Shown here: positions 36,365-47,597 of the stretch, one piece after another
How positions within the stretch are numbered: the stretch's first letter is position 1
Layout of the letters: every line of letters starts with the position of its first letter
NCBI GenBank assembly: GCA_035772735.1
Contig: JASDFA010000016.1
Span: 177,821,001 to 177,885,000, forward strand
DNA from: Datura wrightii
Lineage: Eukaryota; Streptophyta; Magnoliopsida; Solanales; Solanaceae
DNA length: 64,000 bases
Reading direction: 5' to 3'
The notes under the pieces: model-generated
The model's database searches: none
What the model was told of the DNA's origin: nothing
The model's input: the letters and a program-made list of their open reading frames with translations, nothing else
Position numbers and translations under genes: made by a program

Positions 36365-36728
36365 AAGAGATTGACCACTGCCCCCATTATAGTGGCACCT
36401 GACTGGTCTTTGCCTTTTGAGGTCATGTGTGATGCTAGCGGTGTGGCCCTAGGAGCTGTCAAAGGCATGAAAAGATTTTTCATCCGATTTATTATGCTAG
36501 CAAGGCTTTAAATGCAGCTCAGAAAAATTATACCGTGACAGAACAAGAGCTGTTGGCTGTAGTTTTTGCATTTGAGAAGTTTCGAGCATACTTTCTTGGA
36601 ACTAAGGTGAAATTCAATACAAACCATGTAGCTTTGAGATATTTGATGGAAAAGAAGGATGCCAAGCCACGGTTGATTCGATGGGTTCTACTGCTACAAG
36701 AGTTCGAGTTCAAAATTCTGCAATATGG
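36365..36728 (+). pseudogene. RNase H of element E, 3' end deleted
   Basis: Contains [16 protein letters not shown] in pieces, then [25 protein letters not shown] and [11 protein letters not shown]. Right after this the frame jumps to [11 protein letters not shown], which in related elements belongs to the integrase N-terminal region some 150 or more residues downstream. The end of RNase H and the first part of integrase are therefore deleted at about 36720-36730. Confidence 0.8.
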
Positions 36729-37750
36729 GTATTATTGGCCAACCATTCACCAAGATGCGCATGATTCGCAAAGGCATGTGATGCATGCCAAAGGTAAGGA
36801 GGCATATCACGAAGGCATGAGCTTCCTCTTACTCCCATCCTGAATATTGATCTATTTGATGTGTGGGGTATTGATTTCATGGGCCCATTTGTGAGCTCAA
36901 ATGGGATGAAGTACATACTTGTTGCTGTTGACTATGTTTCGAAATAGGTGTAAGCAATTGCGCTTTCAAATAATGAAGGGAAGAGTGTCACAGCATTCTT
37001 GAAGCGGAATATATTTGCTAGGTTTGGGACTCCCAAAGCCATCATTAATGATGGGGGTTCGCACTTCTGTAACCGATTGTTTCGCTCTTTATTGGAGAAA
37101 TATGGGGTAAAACACAGGGTGGCAACACCCTATCATCCGCAGTCTAGTGGGCAGGTTCAAGTCACAAACCGGGAGATAAAGACTATCTTGGCAAAGACTA
37201 TGAATGCAAACCGGACAGATTGGGAAAGAAAGCTAGATGATGCTTTATGGGCTTATCGAACCGCATTCAAGACTCCTATACGTATGTCTCCATATCAGCT
37301 TGTGTATGGAAAAGCATGTCATCTTCCTTTTGAACTTGAGCACAAAGCTATGTGGGCACTCAAGAAGCTGAATTTGGACTGGAAGGAAGCTGCAAACTTG
37401 AGGCTTGATCAGTTAAATGAGCTTGATGAATTTCGGTTGAAAACCTATGAGAGTTCTTAAATTTACAAATTAAGGATTAAAATTCAGCATGATCGGAAGA
37501 TTGATAAAAGAGAATTCAGTCCGGATGATATGGCTCTACTATTCAATTCTAGACTTCGATACTTTCCTGGAAAGTTGAAATCTAAATGGTAGGGACCTTT
37601 TTGAGTGGTTCAAGTATTCTCCCATGGGGAAATTGAACTATAAAATCATGAAGGAAAGCGCTTTAAAGTTAACGGTCAATGGGTAAAAGCACATCTGGGG
37701 AGAAGTGAAGAATTAAAGTTGGTGGATCTCTGGGCTTTGGGTGAAATTTG
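36729..37750 (+). pseudogene. Integrase of element E, N-terminal part deleted
   Basis: Inserts the cDNA into the genome. The zinc-finger domain is mostly missing. The core is present: first Asp in GIDFMGPF (out of frame with the next part), second Asp in [11 protein letters not shown] and Glu in TNREIK, so the DDE triad is complete at sequence level. The open part 36999-37460 (153 codons) includes [16 protein letters not shown] and [10 protein letters not shown]. The C-terminal domain follows in pieces to about 37750 (WVKAHLGRSEELK). No chromodomain, as expected for Athila. Confidence 0.85.
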
Positions 37751-37776
37751 AGTAACCCGGGGACTTGCGTTGTGCC

Positions 37777-37950
37777 GCAACGTTAAATTAGGCGCTGCAT
37801 GGGAGGCAACCCATGGTGATGTTTTGGTGAAGTTTGAGTAGTCAAAACACCCACGTCATGTCGCGACGTTAAATCAAGCATTTCTTGGGAGGCAACCCAA
37901 ATTGTGAATGTAAGAAAAATATAGTGTTTATGTGTGTTGATGTGTGCAGG
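37777..37950 (+). other. Post-pol conserved block (two copies) and acceptor-like site, element E
   Basis: Two tandem versions of acgttaaat and ggaggcaaccca (37777-37816 and 37860-37902), then a GT-rich tract ending in gtgtgcag. Element B has the same block once. It lies where pol ends and the long spacer to the env-position ORF begins. Confidence 0.6.
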
Positions 37951-38009
37951 TGATTAAGATGGGAAATTTGAAGTTAAAACTAAAAATTTGAACTTGTGTT
38001 TCTGGTGCC

Positions 38010-39080
38010 AAAAAGCACAGAACAAGTCGTCACCAGACCAAACGACTCGTTAACTGAAGCGTCATCAGTGTTGTATCAAACAGTGTAGACAACGGTTGAC
38101 CAAAAAAGTCATTGCCACAAGCAACGAATTGTGAAGTCATCCATCAAGCCAACTGGATCAAAATTCAAATCAAACTAAGAAAGGCGACAACGACTGACTT
38201 AATGAATCTTTGGGCAACCAAAAGCTTTGTTAAGTTACCTGTCACGGAGCTACCATAGTTCAAGGACCACGACTCAGGTCACGACTCATTTGGTAGCACC
38301 ATAAGTCGTAACATGACTCGTTAGGTCCCAGGTAAGTTCTCAAACTCATGTCATTGTATGAAGGGAAGAACGATTCGTGTAACCACATAACGAATCCTTA
38401 CGGGGGTCGTCATGTGTTTTTTTAAGTAGCTTCGACCCAACTCGATCCATGTTCAAATAGGGCACATAGTTAATTTTACACGGACAAAACATCAAATTTT
38501 CCCTTTAAACCCCTCACCCATTAAATCCCATCACCACTCCAACTTAAAATTTTCCTCTTCTTCTTCTCCCAATCTCACTAATAATTCTTCAAATTGCTGA
38601 GTATCTTTACGTTTAGATAAGATTAGTTTGGACCCATTCCTTGAATGAACTTGCAATTGCCTGATTAATGTTGTACACTTTTTGAATTTTGCTTCAATTT
38701 GATAGTAAACCTTAGGTAGCAGGAAATATCAAAAATTTGATTTAACTGAAATATAGTGACTTGCTAACTCTGTTATTGTGTGATTGAGAGATTGAAAATA
38801 GAAAGTAAAATGCAAGAAGAAGGGGTGAGCTGAAACTCTTGAGCACGAGCCACATAACGAGTCGTGGTATCACCTCATGACTCATTGTGTAGCTCGTCCT
38901 GAGTGGAAACAATTAGTGGATTTACAGTGTACATCACGACTGGTCTAACGAGTCGTAACAACTCGTGTTGACTAGTCGTTATGTTCACAGGTTCAGCATA
39001 GGAATTATAACCTGCAGATGAAGAGCCACATCACGAGTCATGGCCAGTGGCAATGACTCGTTAAGTTCCTCTCAGTGTGT
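38010..39080 (+). repeat. Two internal clusters of acgagtcgt-type palindromes in element E
   Basis: Clusters at 38010-38420 and 38840-39080 carry many variants of acgactcgt, acgagtcgt, atgactcgt and acgattcgt, the same word set as the LTR clusters of C, D, E and G. An AT-rich stretch without the motif separates them. The surrounding sequence is not an LTR copy. This spacer has no supported ORF. Confidence 0.75.
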
Positions 39081-39123
39081 AGGAACACAGTTACATCTGC
39101 TTTTTGTTTCATCCAATCTTGTA

Positions 39124-39143
39124 TACTAACGGTTATTGCTCAG
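39124..39143 (+). promoter_or_regulatory. Branch point and 3' splice site just before the env-position ORF
   Basis: tactaac (39124-39130), a perfect branch-point consensus, then ggttattgctcag ending at 39143, five bases before the ATG at 39149. Athila env-like ORFs are thought to be expressed from spliced RNA, which fits. The branch A to AG distance of 14 bases is short. Confidence 0.45.
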
Positions 39144-39148
39144 GTACT

Positions 39149-41265
39149 ATGGCACCCAAGGGAACTCTGAAAAAGGGTCCGACAAAAAACAAGTGTTGGA
39201 GAGGAGTCAACCGTTATACCGCAGACTTCGAGACGAGCCATCCTCCTCCAAAGAGTTAAGTGGCTCGGAGGAGTAATATGAAGTCTCAGAAGAGTAGCTG
39301 GTGCGGAGATCAACCAGGGCTAGGTCTCAATGAACTACAAATTTGATAGCCCTAGTTGATGCTCCTACTCCACTAGCAAGGGATCCGTCGAGCCGTTCTG
39401 ATGAAAATGCCAGGGCTACAGCCACAATTGCTCCCAAAGGCACCACAACTGGGCAAAAAACAGAGGTAACTGATGAGTCACATGCTCAGAAAGGGAACTC
39501 AGATGATGAATTGACTGAGACCTCGAACACATCCAATGCTCAACCAAGGCACGTGAGGAGATGGTGTGTTCATGGTATGAAGGCTATCTATAACAAAGAC
39601 ATTGCTCCAAATGATAAAGGACATCCAAAGAGGAGCATCTACGAGGAGCCCAGACTAGTCACAAGGGGCTTAAGGCCTTGTAGAGATGCAGGCTTTGTTT
39701 GACAAGTATAGGTTCAGGTGGTTGACCGAGCCATCAGAAAGCTATAGCCCCTTCCTAGTCAGATAATTCTATGCAGCCTACGCGAACACACTACAACGTC
39801 TGACATTAGGTGGTCAGGACTGGAAAAAGAGGTCGGCTTTGAAATAGGTGTTGGTTCGCAAGACACCTGTGGATATATCTGAGAGTACCATCTCCATACT
39901 ATTATATGGGCCAGACTATCATGCCCCAATGAACACAACCGAGTTCTATCACAAACTATTCGAGCTAAAGAAAGTCAAGACGAAGAAGCTAAATAGTGAG
40001 GAGCGAATCAAGCAATACACTTGGCTATCTCGTGTCATTTCCACAAGAGGTCCATCAGTTAAATGGTTGCACGACACCGAGTCTCAGATCAAGAAGGCCA
40101 GACTAAACTTTCACACTAACTTTTGGTGGTCACTGGTGCGGCATAGGCTGGTACCAACCAGCAATGATGATATTCTCTCACCTGACAGAGCGGCATTGGT
40201 AGCCAGCATTATGGAAGGATATGCCATCAATTTCTCGCGGTACATCGCTAAGGAGATTAGAGAGCGGGAGATAAATGATGGTACTAAAATTCCCTTCCCA
40301 TGTCTTATTGATAGACTCTGTCAGGAGTCAAAGGTGCTGGAGTTGCCATCAGTTGACCAGCGCATAGTGGTCCACAAGATAACAGATATCAGGTTGATAA
40401 GAGATAACCCAAATACGGTATCAAGAGCAAGGAATCAGGCCACCGCATCCGCTGGAGCGACTATACTAGTAGAGGCATTTAGCAGTGGGATGCAGACTGA
40501 GGCTACTGTCTTTACAGAGATTGCGGCAGAGCCCACGGAATCTAGGAAGATGGGTAGCCAGCCTGAGGCTACAGATGCAGTCGATATTCCTGCATCTACG
40601 GAGTTTCCAAAGTCATCATCCACAGCAACTGCATCTCGTCCACCTGTTGCACCCTCTAGTGCTCCTTCAGCTGGTCTAGTCATAGTTTCCAAATAATTCC
40701 TGACCGATATGGCTAGACGGCTAGCAAAGGCTGAGAAACAACAAGCGCACACGAGTCTGCAAGTAAAGGTGCTTATGGATAAAGTCAAGTTGTGGGTTAC
40801 CAAAGAATTGGAGATGCTCTCTAGCTCCGTGCATGGAAGGTTGGATGCTTTTGAGAGACGCATGGATGAGCTCCTTGCACAGTTATAGGAGCCTAAATTG
40901 GCAAAGTGGTATGCGGAGGTAGCAGCACTCAGAGCAGAGGCGCAGGAGTTGTCTACGCGACAGGTAGTTGAGATCCCTCCACCTGTGCTTCCCGTGATAG
41001 AAGATGAAAGTGAAGAAGAGATACTGCCAGTGTTTGATTTCATTACTGAGGAGCCGATGGCACATGATAAGGGAAAAAGGCCTCGTGAGGAGGCAAATTA
41101 GGAGGATGATGACTCTCTGCTCAATCAGCAAAAGCGAGAGCGGAGAGAGATGGAGAGAGCGTTGCATCTATCTAGAGAGGAGGCTCGACAAAGAGCCACA
41201 GTTGAGAAAATGAGAGCTCGAGGAGAATGCACGAGCTCATTTGGGTCTGAAAATACACTAGGTTA
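39149..41265 (+). pseudogene. Env-position ORF of element E (putative plant transposon protein type)
   Basis: Starts MAPKGTLKKGP in frame 2. Two frameshifts put 39343-39702 in frame 1, after which frame 2 resumes (39848-40696, 282 codons, then 40898-41101). The N-terminus is basic and Ser/Thr-rich. The conserved domain (about 39700-40330; RWLTEPSESYSPF, LLYGPDYHAP, NFWWSLVRHRL, DRAALVASIMEGY) resembles the Athila-associated domain often listed as putative plant transposon protein. Then come an Ala/Ser/Pro-rich linker and a charged, coiled-coil-like tail (QQAHTSLQVKVLMDKV onward; KRERREMERALHLSREEA). I see no clear signal peptide or transmembrane helix, so a true envelope role is doubtful. Stops near 40694, 40887 and 41099. 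Confidence 0.65.
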
Positions 41266-42899
41266 AGCCAGTGATATCGGAGAGGACACTGGAGGAGTAT
41301 CTGTGCCCTCCATCGACTAGGTAGCAGACACCTAGGTCACACAGGTATGTTCCCTATTTCCATAGTTTTGTTTTATATATATATGCATCGAGGATGACAC
41401 ATTCTTTTCTTGATGGGGGTGGGGAGGGATACCTTTTTATTTTTTGTTGAACATAACCCGAGGGTTTTTCTTGCCCGATATCTTTTTCCTTTTGTGTTCC
41501 TTATCTAGTAGAACTAGCACGTTTAGGATTTTATGTTTATTTGTGTCAGTCGAAAGAAAGTTAGGTGAACTCAAGGCAGTCAAGAGCTTAAATTTTTTAT
41601 TTTTGTTGAACTGATAATTTGATACCCCTCTTAAATTTTTTTATGTGTGTGTTAAAATTGACAAGTATGACCTTTGTGAATCTTTGCATGGCATTGAAAC
41701 TGTGAACATGTTTACGATTGTATGGTTGTGCCTGAACTAGCAGTTAGTAGAAGTGATGATGTTGACCTATGCTATGTGTGAGTGAGATTTAGTAGTTAAA
41801 TTCGGATGTGTGTGTCAATCTAGAACTTACCTGGTCAGTCGTATCGAGATAGAGGATGGGAAACTAGGAAAGGATCATAGGCCATTTTTTATTATTGAGC
41901 CCACTTTAGCCTTAAATACCTACCAAAAGAAAATAAATATCCCTTGATCCAAATTTTTGAGCTTAAATTGACCTTTCTTTTTGTTTACACCAAGTCACCT
42001 TCCTGCTTTGATTAAGAATGAACTTGTTTTGGCCCTGGTCCCTCTTGGACACTGTAAACCTTAACTCAAGAAAATCACCTAAGTTGATGGTGGCTATGAT
42101 TAGGGTGATTAAGAAGAGTAGGGTGGAATGAAATTGGGTAGTAAAAATGAAAGAGCGGGTATGGTGCGCGTAATGAAAGAAAAGAAAGAAATAAAAATGT
42201 TGTCAAAGAGCAAGAAAATAAAAATGTGAAATCAATTAATGCTTGAAAGAAGAGAAACTGCACTCATAATTATAAATGAAAATAAAAGAAGAAGCAAATA
42301 AAGAAAAAAAGAGAAAAAATAGAAAAATGGGTTAAAAGTGGAGTCAGACGTATGTAGTGCCAAGGAGGGTTAAGCTACTAATCTCATATGTACCATACCC
42401 AAACCTGAGCCTACGTTACAAGCTTAAAAGGTCCTATGGTGATCCTAGATACCTGTCTGAAAATCGAAGCATTGAAAGTAAAGACAAGCCTATGGCGTTG
42501 CATGCACACAATTAGAATTTCTTTGTGAGAGTGAGTGTGATCTTACCTAGTCCCAAGAGAAATACATTGAAACAATCATATACACATGAGTGAGTATGGG
42601 ACTTCTTTGAGGTGAGGGCATTTGGTCAACAAAATCATCTATAAAGTTTGGGCCAGTGTTATAAATTTATGTCCATGATTACAAGTGACATTGTTTTTCC
42701 ATGTTTTGATTCCCCTGTGTCATGGTTGAAAATTTTGCATATGCATCGTGATTTGAGTTGGTATGATAAAGGAGGGGTTAGAAAATTTGATTTGATGAAT
42801 AATTGTGACTTCCGTATGTTTCCTAGAGTTCTTTTGATCGAAGCGTCAAAGTATTTTAGTTTGTTCTATTTTATTTTTTTTATTTTGACTGAGGACATG
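41266..42899 (+). other. 3' non-coding region of element E
   Basis: No supported gene. It contains gcatcgaggatgacac (41385-41400), then a polypurine stretch gatgggggtggggaggga at about 41413-41430 that may act as an internal plus-strand primer. An A/G-rich, almost ORF-free tract follows at about 42160-42320, and a gaatttctttgtgagagtgag word (42515-42535) is shared with element B. Ends at the target duplication acatg of element F. Confidence 0.6.
42895..42899. repeat. Left target duplication of element F
   Basis: acatg, repeated exactly at 52669-52673. Confidence 0.92.
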
Positions 42900-45154
42900 T
42901 GTCACGCCCCGCCTTGGGAGGCATGACAGGCACCTGGTGCCCTACTAGGACCTGGACTGCTGGACTACTGAGCCTAAGCACTTCTGGTGCCAGGCAAGCT
43001 CTAATTCTGGATTTATGAAAACAACGGGCTATATAACGGTTGTAAATATAGCCTCCGGCCGACAAGGCCCATAGCCACATGTAGGAATATAATAGCAACC
43101 CAGAACAACTGAACATAAGGGAACCTATGCGGGCCGACAAGGCCACCATGCTGACTAGTTATCACTGAAAAGTAGAATAAAGTGCTAAACTGATATGTGA
43201 CCGACAAGGTCACCAAATGACAACTGAACAAGGCCCCACACAGCCATCACATGCAAACTAAAAACATACACATGGCCCCACACGACTGGTACAACTAACC
43301 ACAGGGAATATATAATCCACAAGCCTCTAAGAATAATAAGATGGTCGGGACAAGGCCCCGGCCTACCCATACTGTACAAATAAAAATGGAAGTAAACCTT
43401 TAGCTATCAAGCTACGGATGATAGGAGCTGAAGACTCTGTACGCTGGCTGGAACTATGAGGGATCTGCTCCTCGTTTATGAGTACCTGCAGGCAAGTAAT
43501 GTAATGCCCCAAAACGGGCGTCAGTACCACTAGTACTGAGTATGCAAAGCAATAACTGAAAATAACTAAAAGAAAACAATAATACTGATAGATACTAAAG
43601 TAATAGGAGACGAGCTGAGACTGACTAAAAAGAGCGTAACTTTACTGAAGAGAGTAAGAGTCATACCTGATAACATGGCGGTCTACTTTCTATCTATTAA
43701 TAACTAACAGAACATAGCATACAAGAACCTTACCATCCCCCATAAGCCGTAAGGTACCAACCAGCACAAAATCTACATACCCCTACCCAGGTCATACCAT
43801 CCACATAGTAACTATGAGCATCCTGCTGGCAACCTGGGCATGCAACTTGGGCTCACAGGGCCCCTAACTATAGCTGTATGAGTCTGGAGGACTCCTAAAA
43901 TCTAAAATCTGAAATCTGCACCGCGGGCACAAGCACTCGACAAAGGGTGTGGTATAGTGCTGATCAGCCTGCTATGGGGAATCTGCATCCCATCTTTGTC
44001 CGTTGGCGGACGGCATGCCACTCTGTAGAGCGACGTATCCTCACCCTCTGGCAGGTGAGTCGACACAGCTATTAACCCTGGAGTGGTCAAGGAATCTCTA
44101 AAGGTGCCCAACACAGAACAACCATGTCTCCACAGATAGCAATAGACACATGTAATATATATACTGGATCTGATAATAATATTTATGTTCTGGTATTTTG
44201 TTCTGAATCTCATATTGAAATGTACTGAATCTGATACTGAAATATACAGAATCTGTAATAATATTTCTGGAATATTCTGCTGGGACTTATATTATTTTAC
44301 TGAATTTCATGCTGAAAACTGTATTATATTTCTAACATGCTTACTACATTTCATACTGAACATAATATATGACTTCTGAAACACTCTACTGAAATTTATA
44401 CTATTTTTCTATACTAGAACTACTAGCTTGCCAAAAGAAATTGGCTTTACATACCTCAACTGCCGACTTTCTGATTAACTGGCGTAGCTCGGCTAGTATT
44501 CATCTATTTCTCCCAATTGTATTCATATTCACAAAAGAATAGAATTAATTCTACTATTATTTTGGAAAGAAACCATATTATGGCTATACCTACTGCCTAT
44601 TCTTCGACTTATCGAAGAACGGCCAAAAACTCGCTATATCTCGGGGGTCTAGAAGGGAGAAATGCTCACTTTAATGCTGGGAGTATATTAACACTAGTTT
44701 GTAGCAATTTCATTTACCTTAGCTCGGCGTGATGATGATTCACCGGCCGAATTTCGCGAAACTAACTCCGCAGGGCTCCTGTCAGCTTTATACTTTGCTA
44801 CCCGAAGTTAATTCGAGTTTGGACTGCATTTGACGGTGTAAACTAAAGGAAATTTAATCAAACCCTTTCTTCCCCTCTATTATGTTCGTTTACTAGAAAT
44901 TATATTAAGGAAAAATGATTTAAAATGAAGTGGGAGCCTTATATACTTGGTGCCTTTAAGTCTCATTTGTCGAATGTGATTTATAAGTCGCATTTGTCGA
45001 ATGCGATTTATAAGTCGCGTTTGCCTTGCGACACTCTGACTTGGCGCTTGTCCGGTCTCTCCCCGGGCCCTTTTCTCGCACGTATGGCATTCTAAAACTC
45101 TTAACCAACATGCGAATAGGCCATCTAAGTGTCAAGAACTTACGGGGTGTAACA
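42900..45154 (-). repeat. 3' LTR of element F
   Basis: 2,255 bp; minus strand tgttacaccccgtaagttc to gaggcggggcgtgaca in outline. Near its start it holds a tandem of a 27-bp unit (about 44960-45030) containing a 19-bp hairpin sequence at 44988-45006 (7-bp arms tcgcatt and aatgcga). A tatataagg TATA box (44937-44945) follows on the minus strand. Confidence 0.92.
44937..44945 (-). promoter_or_regulatory. TATA box of the 3' LTR of element F
   Basis: Minus-strand tatataagg, about 25 bases downstream of the palindromic tandem. The other LTR has the same arrangement near 52455-52465. Confidence 0.55.
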
Positions 45155-45170
45155 TCCTTCCCCCCTTAAG
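45155..45170 (-). other. Polypurine tract of element F
   Basis: Minus-strand cttaaggggggaagga, abutting the 3' LTR. Confidence 0.88.
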
Positions 45171-45425
45171 AACTTTCATCCTCGAATGTTAACTTCCGTT
45201 TAAAGAAATTTTAACTTGCTCTACCTTTTCTAGAAAATTTTCGGCAGAGTTTCTCCTGTAATATGACTATCTCAAAAAAAATCCTGAAAGGAAGAAAAGT
45301 CCAATACAGGTACTCCATATAATACTATAACATCCATTACATAATAAACTAAAGTCAACATCTCACTCATACACATGAATACAAAGCAACTCATAAAACA
45401 GCAATATCAACATACCTCTGACTAA

Positions 45426-46765
45426 CTAAGTCTGAAATAACTGAGGGTATCTGGCTTCCATATCTTCTTCTGCTTCCCAAGTCATTTCCTCTCGGTTTCT
45501 GTTACGCCATAATACTTTGACAGAAGCAACATCTTTAGTTCTTAATCTGCGTATCTGCCGGTCTAGTATGACTACTGGAACTTCTTCATAGACCAACTTC
45601 TCTGTAACCTGAACATCTTGGACTGGGACAATTCTGGAGCGATCTCCTATGCACTTTCTCAACATTGATACATGGAAAACTGGGTGGACAGATTCTAACT
45701 CTGGAGGTAAGTCTAACTCATATGCCACTTGGCCTATTCTTCGGCGAATCTAATAAGGCCCAACAAACCTTGGGTTGATCTTGCCTTTCTTGCCAAATCT
45801 CATTACACCCTTCATCGGTGAAACTTTCAGAAACACCCAATCACCTACATTAAATTCCAAGTTTCTGCGCCGCACGTCAGCATAAGATTTCTGGTGGCTC
45901 TGAGCATTCAGTAAACGCTCTCTAATAAGCTTTACTTTTTCCTCTAACTGATGAATGATATCTGGCTCAATCAATGCTGATTCTCCTACATCAAACCAAC
46001 CAACTGGAGATCTGCACTTTCGCCCATATAATGCCTCATAAGGCGCCATCTAAATAGCTGAATGGTAACTGTTATTATAGGAGAACTCAATGAGTGGTAA
46101 ATGTTCATACCAGCTACCTCCTAAATCCAACACACATGCTCGCAACATATCCTCGAGTGTTTGAATAGTGCGTTCTGCCCGCCCATCTGTCTGAGGATGA
46201 AAAGTTTTGCTCAGGTTAACCTGCATCCCCAAGCCTCTCTGAAATGATTGCCAGAATTTAGCTGTAAACTGCGCCCCTCTGTCGAAGATAATGGACACTA
46301 GAACACCATGCAACCTAACTATTTCTCTGATATATAGTTCAGCATAATCCTAAGCAGAAAAGGTAGCCCTTACTGGTAGAAAATGAGCTGATTTTGTCAG
46401 TCTGTCAACAATCACCTAGATCGAATCATATCTACGCCTGGTGCGGGGTAATCCTACTACAAAATCCATATTTATTGCTTCCCATTTCCATAGAGGCACA
46501 GCTATATCCTGAGTCAGTCCGCCTGGTTTCTGATGTTCAGTTTTTACCTGCTGGCAGTTGGGACACTGAGCTACGAATTCTGTTATCCCCTTCTTCATTC
46601 CTGGCCACCAATAGATTTCTTTATATCGTGGTACATTTTCGTCGAACCTGTCTGGAGAGAATAACGGGCATAATGTACCCGCCCATAATCTGCTGGCAAA
46701 GCCCTGCAACGTCTGGAACACAAAGGCGATCTTTATATCGCAATACCCCATCCTCGGTTGTCTGA
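45426..46765 (-). pseudogene. Integrase and chromodomain of element F
   Basis: Integrase in four nearly collinear pieces. 46751-46416: HHCC end CPNCQQVK and first Asp in NMDFVVGLP. 46313-46050: second Asp in IIFDRGAQFTA and Glu in ERTIQTLEDML. 46049-45750: MAPYEALYGRKCRSP and the VGDWVFLKVSPMKGV fold. 45728-45426: chromodomain, VASVKVLWRNRN then EEMTWEAEEDM. The separating stops are single TAGs: after DSI (expected TGG), before MAPYEA (expected CAG) and before IRRRIG. Only these few substitutions and an upstream frameshift separate it from an open frame. The chromodomain would steer insertion to heterochromatin. Confidence 0.92.
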
Positions 46766-47596
46766 AAATCTATCACCTCTCCTTGATGAACTCTATTTCT
46801 AAGTTGAATCAGGATAGGATCTTCACACTGCCATTCCTTTATTTCCACGACTAAAGACGACACTGCAGTGTTCTGGATTACCGCTCTGTTGTCCTCTGTT
46901 TCTGCTACACGAACGACTAAATTGGCTAACTGATGCAATTCCCAAGCTAATTCCCGCTGCTCAAGCTGTAAGTGTGCTAGACTTCCCATAGATTTACGGC
47001 TAAGGGCGTCTGCCACCACATTAGCTCTCCCTGGGTGATACAGAATATTCACATCATAGTCTTTCAACAGCTCTAACCAGCAACGCTGCCACAAATTCAA
47101 CTCTTTCTGGGTGAAGATATACTGTAGGCTCTTGTGATTAGTGAAAATATCTACGTGGACGCCATACAAGTAATTCTCCATATCTTTAAGGTGTGAATCA
47201 CTGCGGCCAATTCCAGGTCATGGGTAGGATAGTTCTTTTCATGTTTCCTCAGCTGTCTGGAAGCATAAGCAATTACTTTACCATGCTGCATCAACACACA
47301 TCCTAACCCAACACCCGAAGCGTCACAATAAACTGCATAACCTTCTGTACCTTCTGGCAATGCTAACACTGGAGCTGATGTTACCCTGTCTTTCAATTCC
47401 TGGAAGCTCTGCTCACATGCCTCAGTCCACTGAAATTTTGCTGCCTTCTGCGTCAGTTTAGTCAGAGGTGTTGCTAAGGTGGAAAATCCTTCAACAAACC
47501 TTCTGTAGTACCCTGCTAACCCCAGAAAACTGCGTACCTCGGTGGGAGTGGTAGGTCTGGGACATGCTTTAACTGCTTCTATCTTCTGTGTATCTA
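46766..47596 (-). pseudogene. RNase H of element F
   Basis: 47396-47151 holds [21 protein letters not shown] and [20 protein letters not shown] frameshift at about 47160-47180 continues in 47181-46621 with [30 protein letters not shown] and ADALSRKS, then the linker to integrase. Another frameshift lies near 46690. All RNase H acidic residues that I can place are kept. Confidence 0.88.
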
Positions 47597-47597
47597 C

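Noticed and set aside
38010..39080. Possible LTR fragment inside element E
   Set aside because: Only the 9-bp words are shared with LTRs; the intervening sequence does not align with any LTR in the window.
40435..41043. 202-codon minus-strand ORF
   Set aside because: It is antisense to the Ala/Ser/Pro-rich linker and tail of the env-position ORF of element E; its Ser/Ala-rich translation is a composition shadow.
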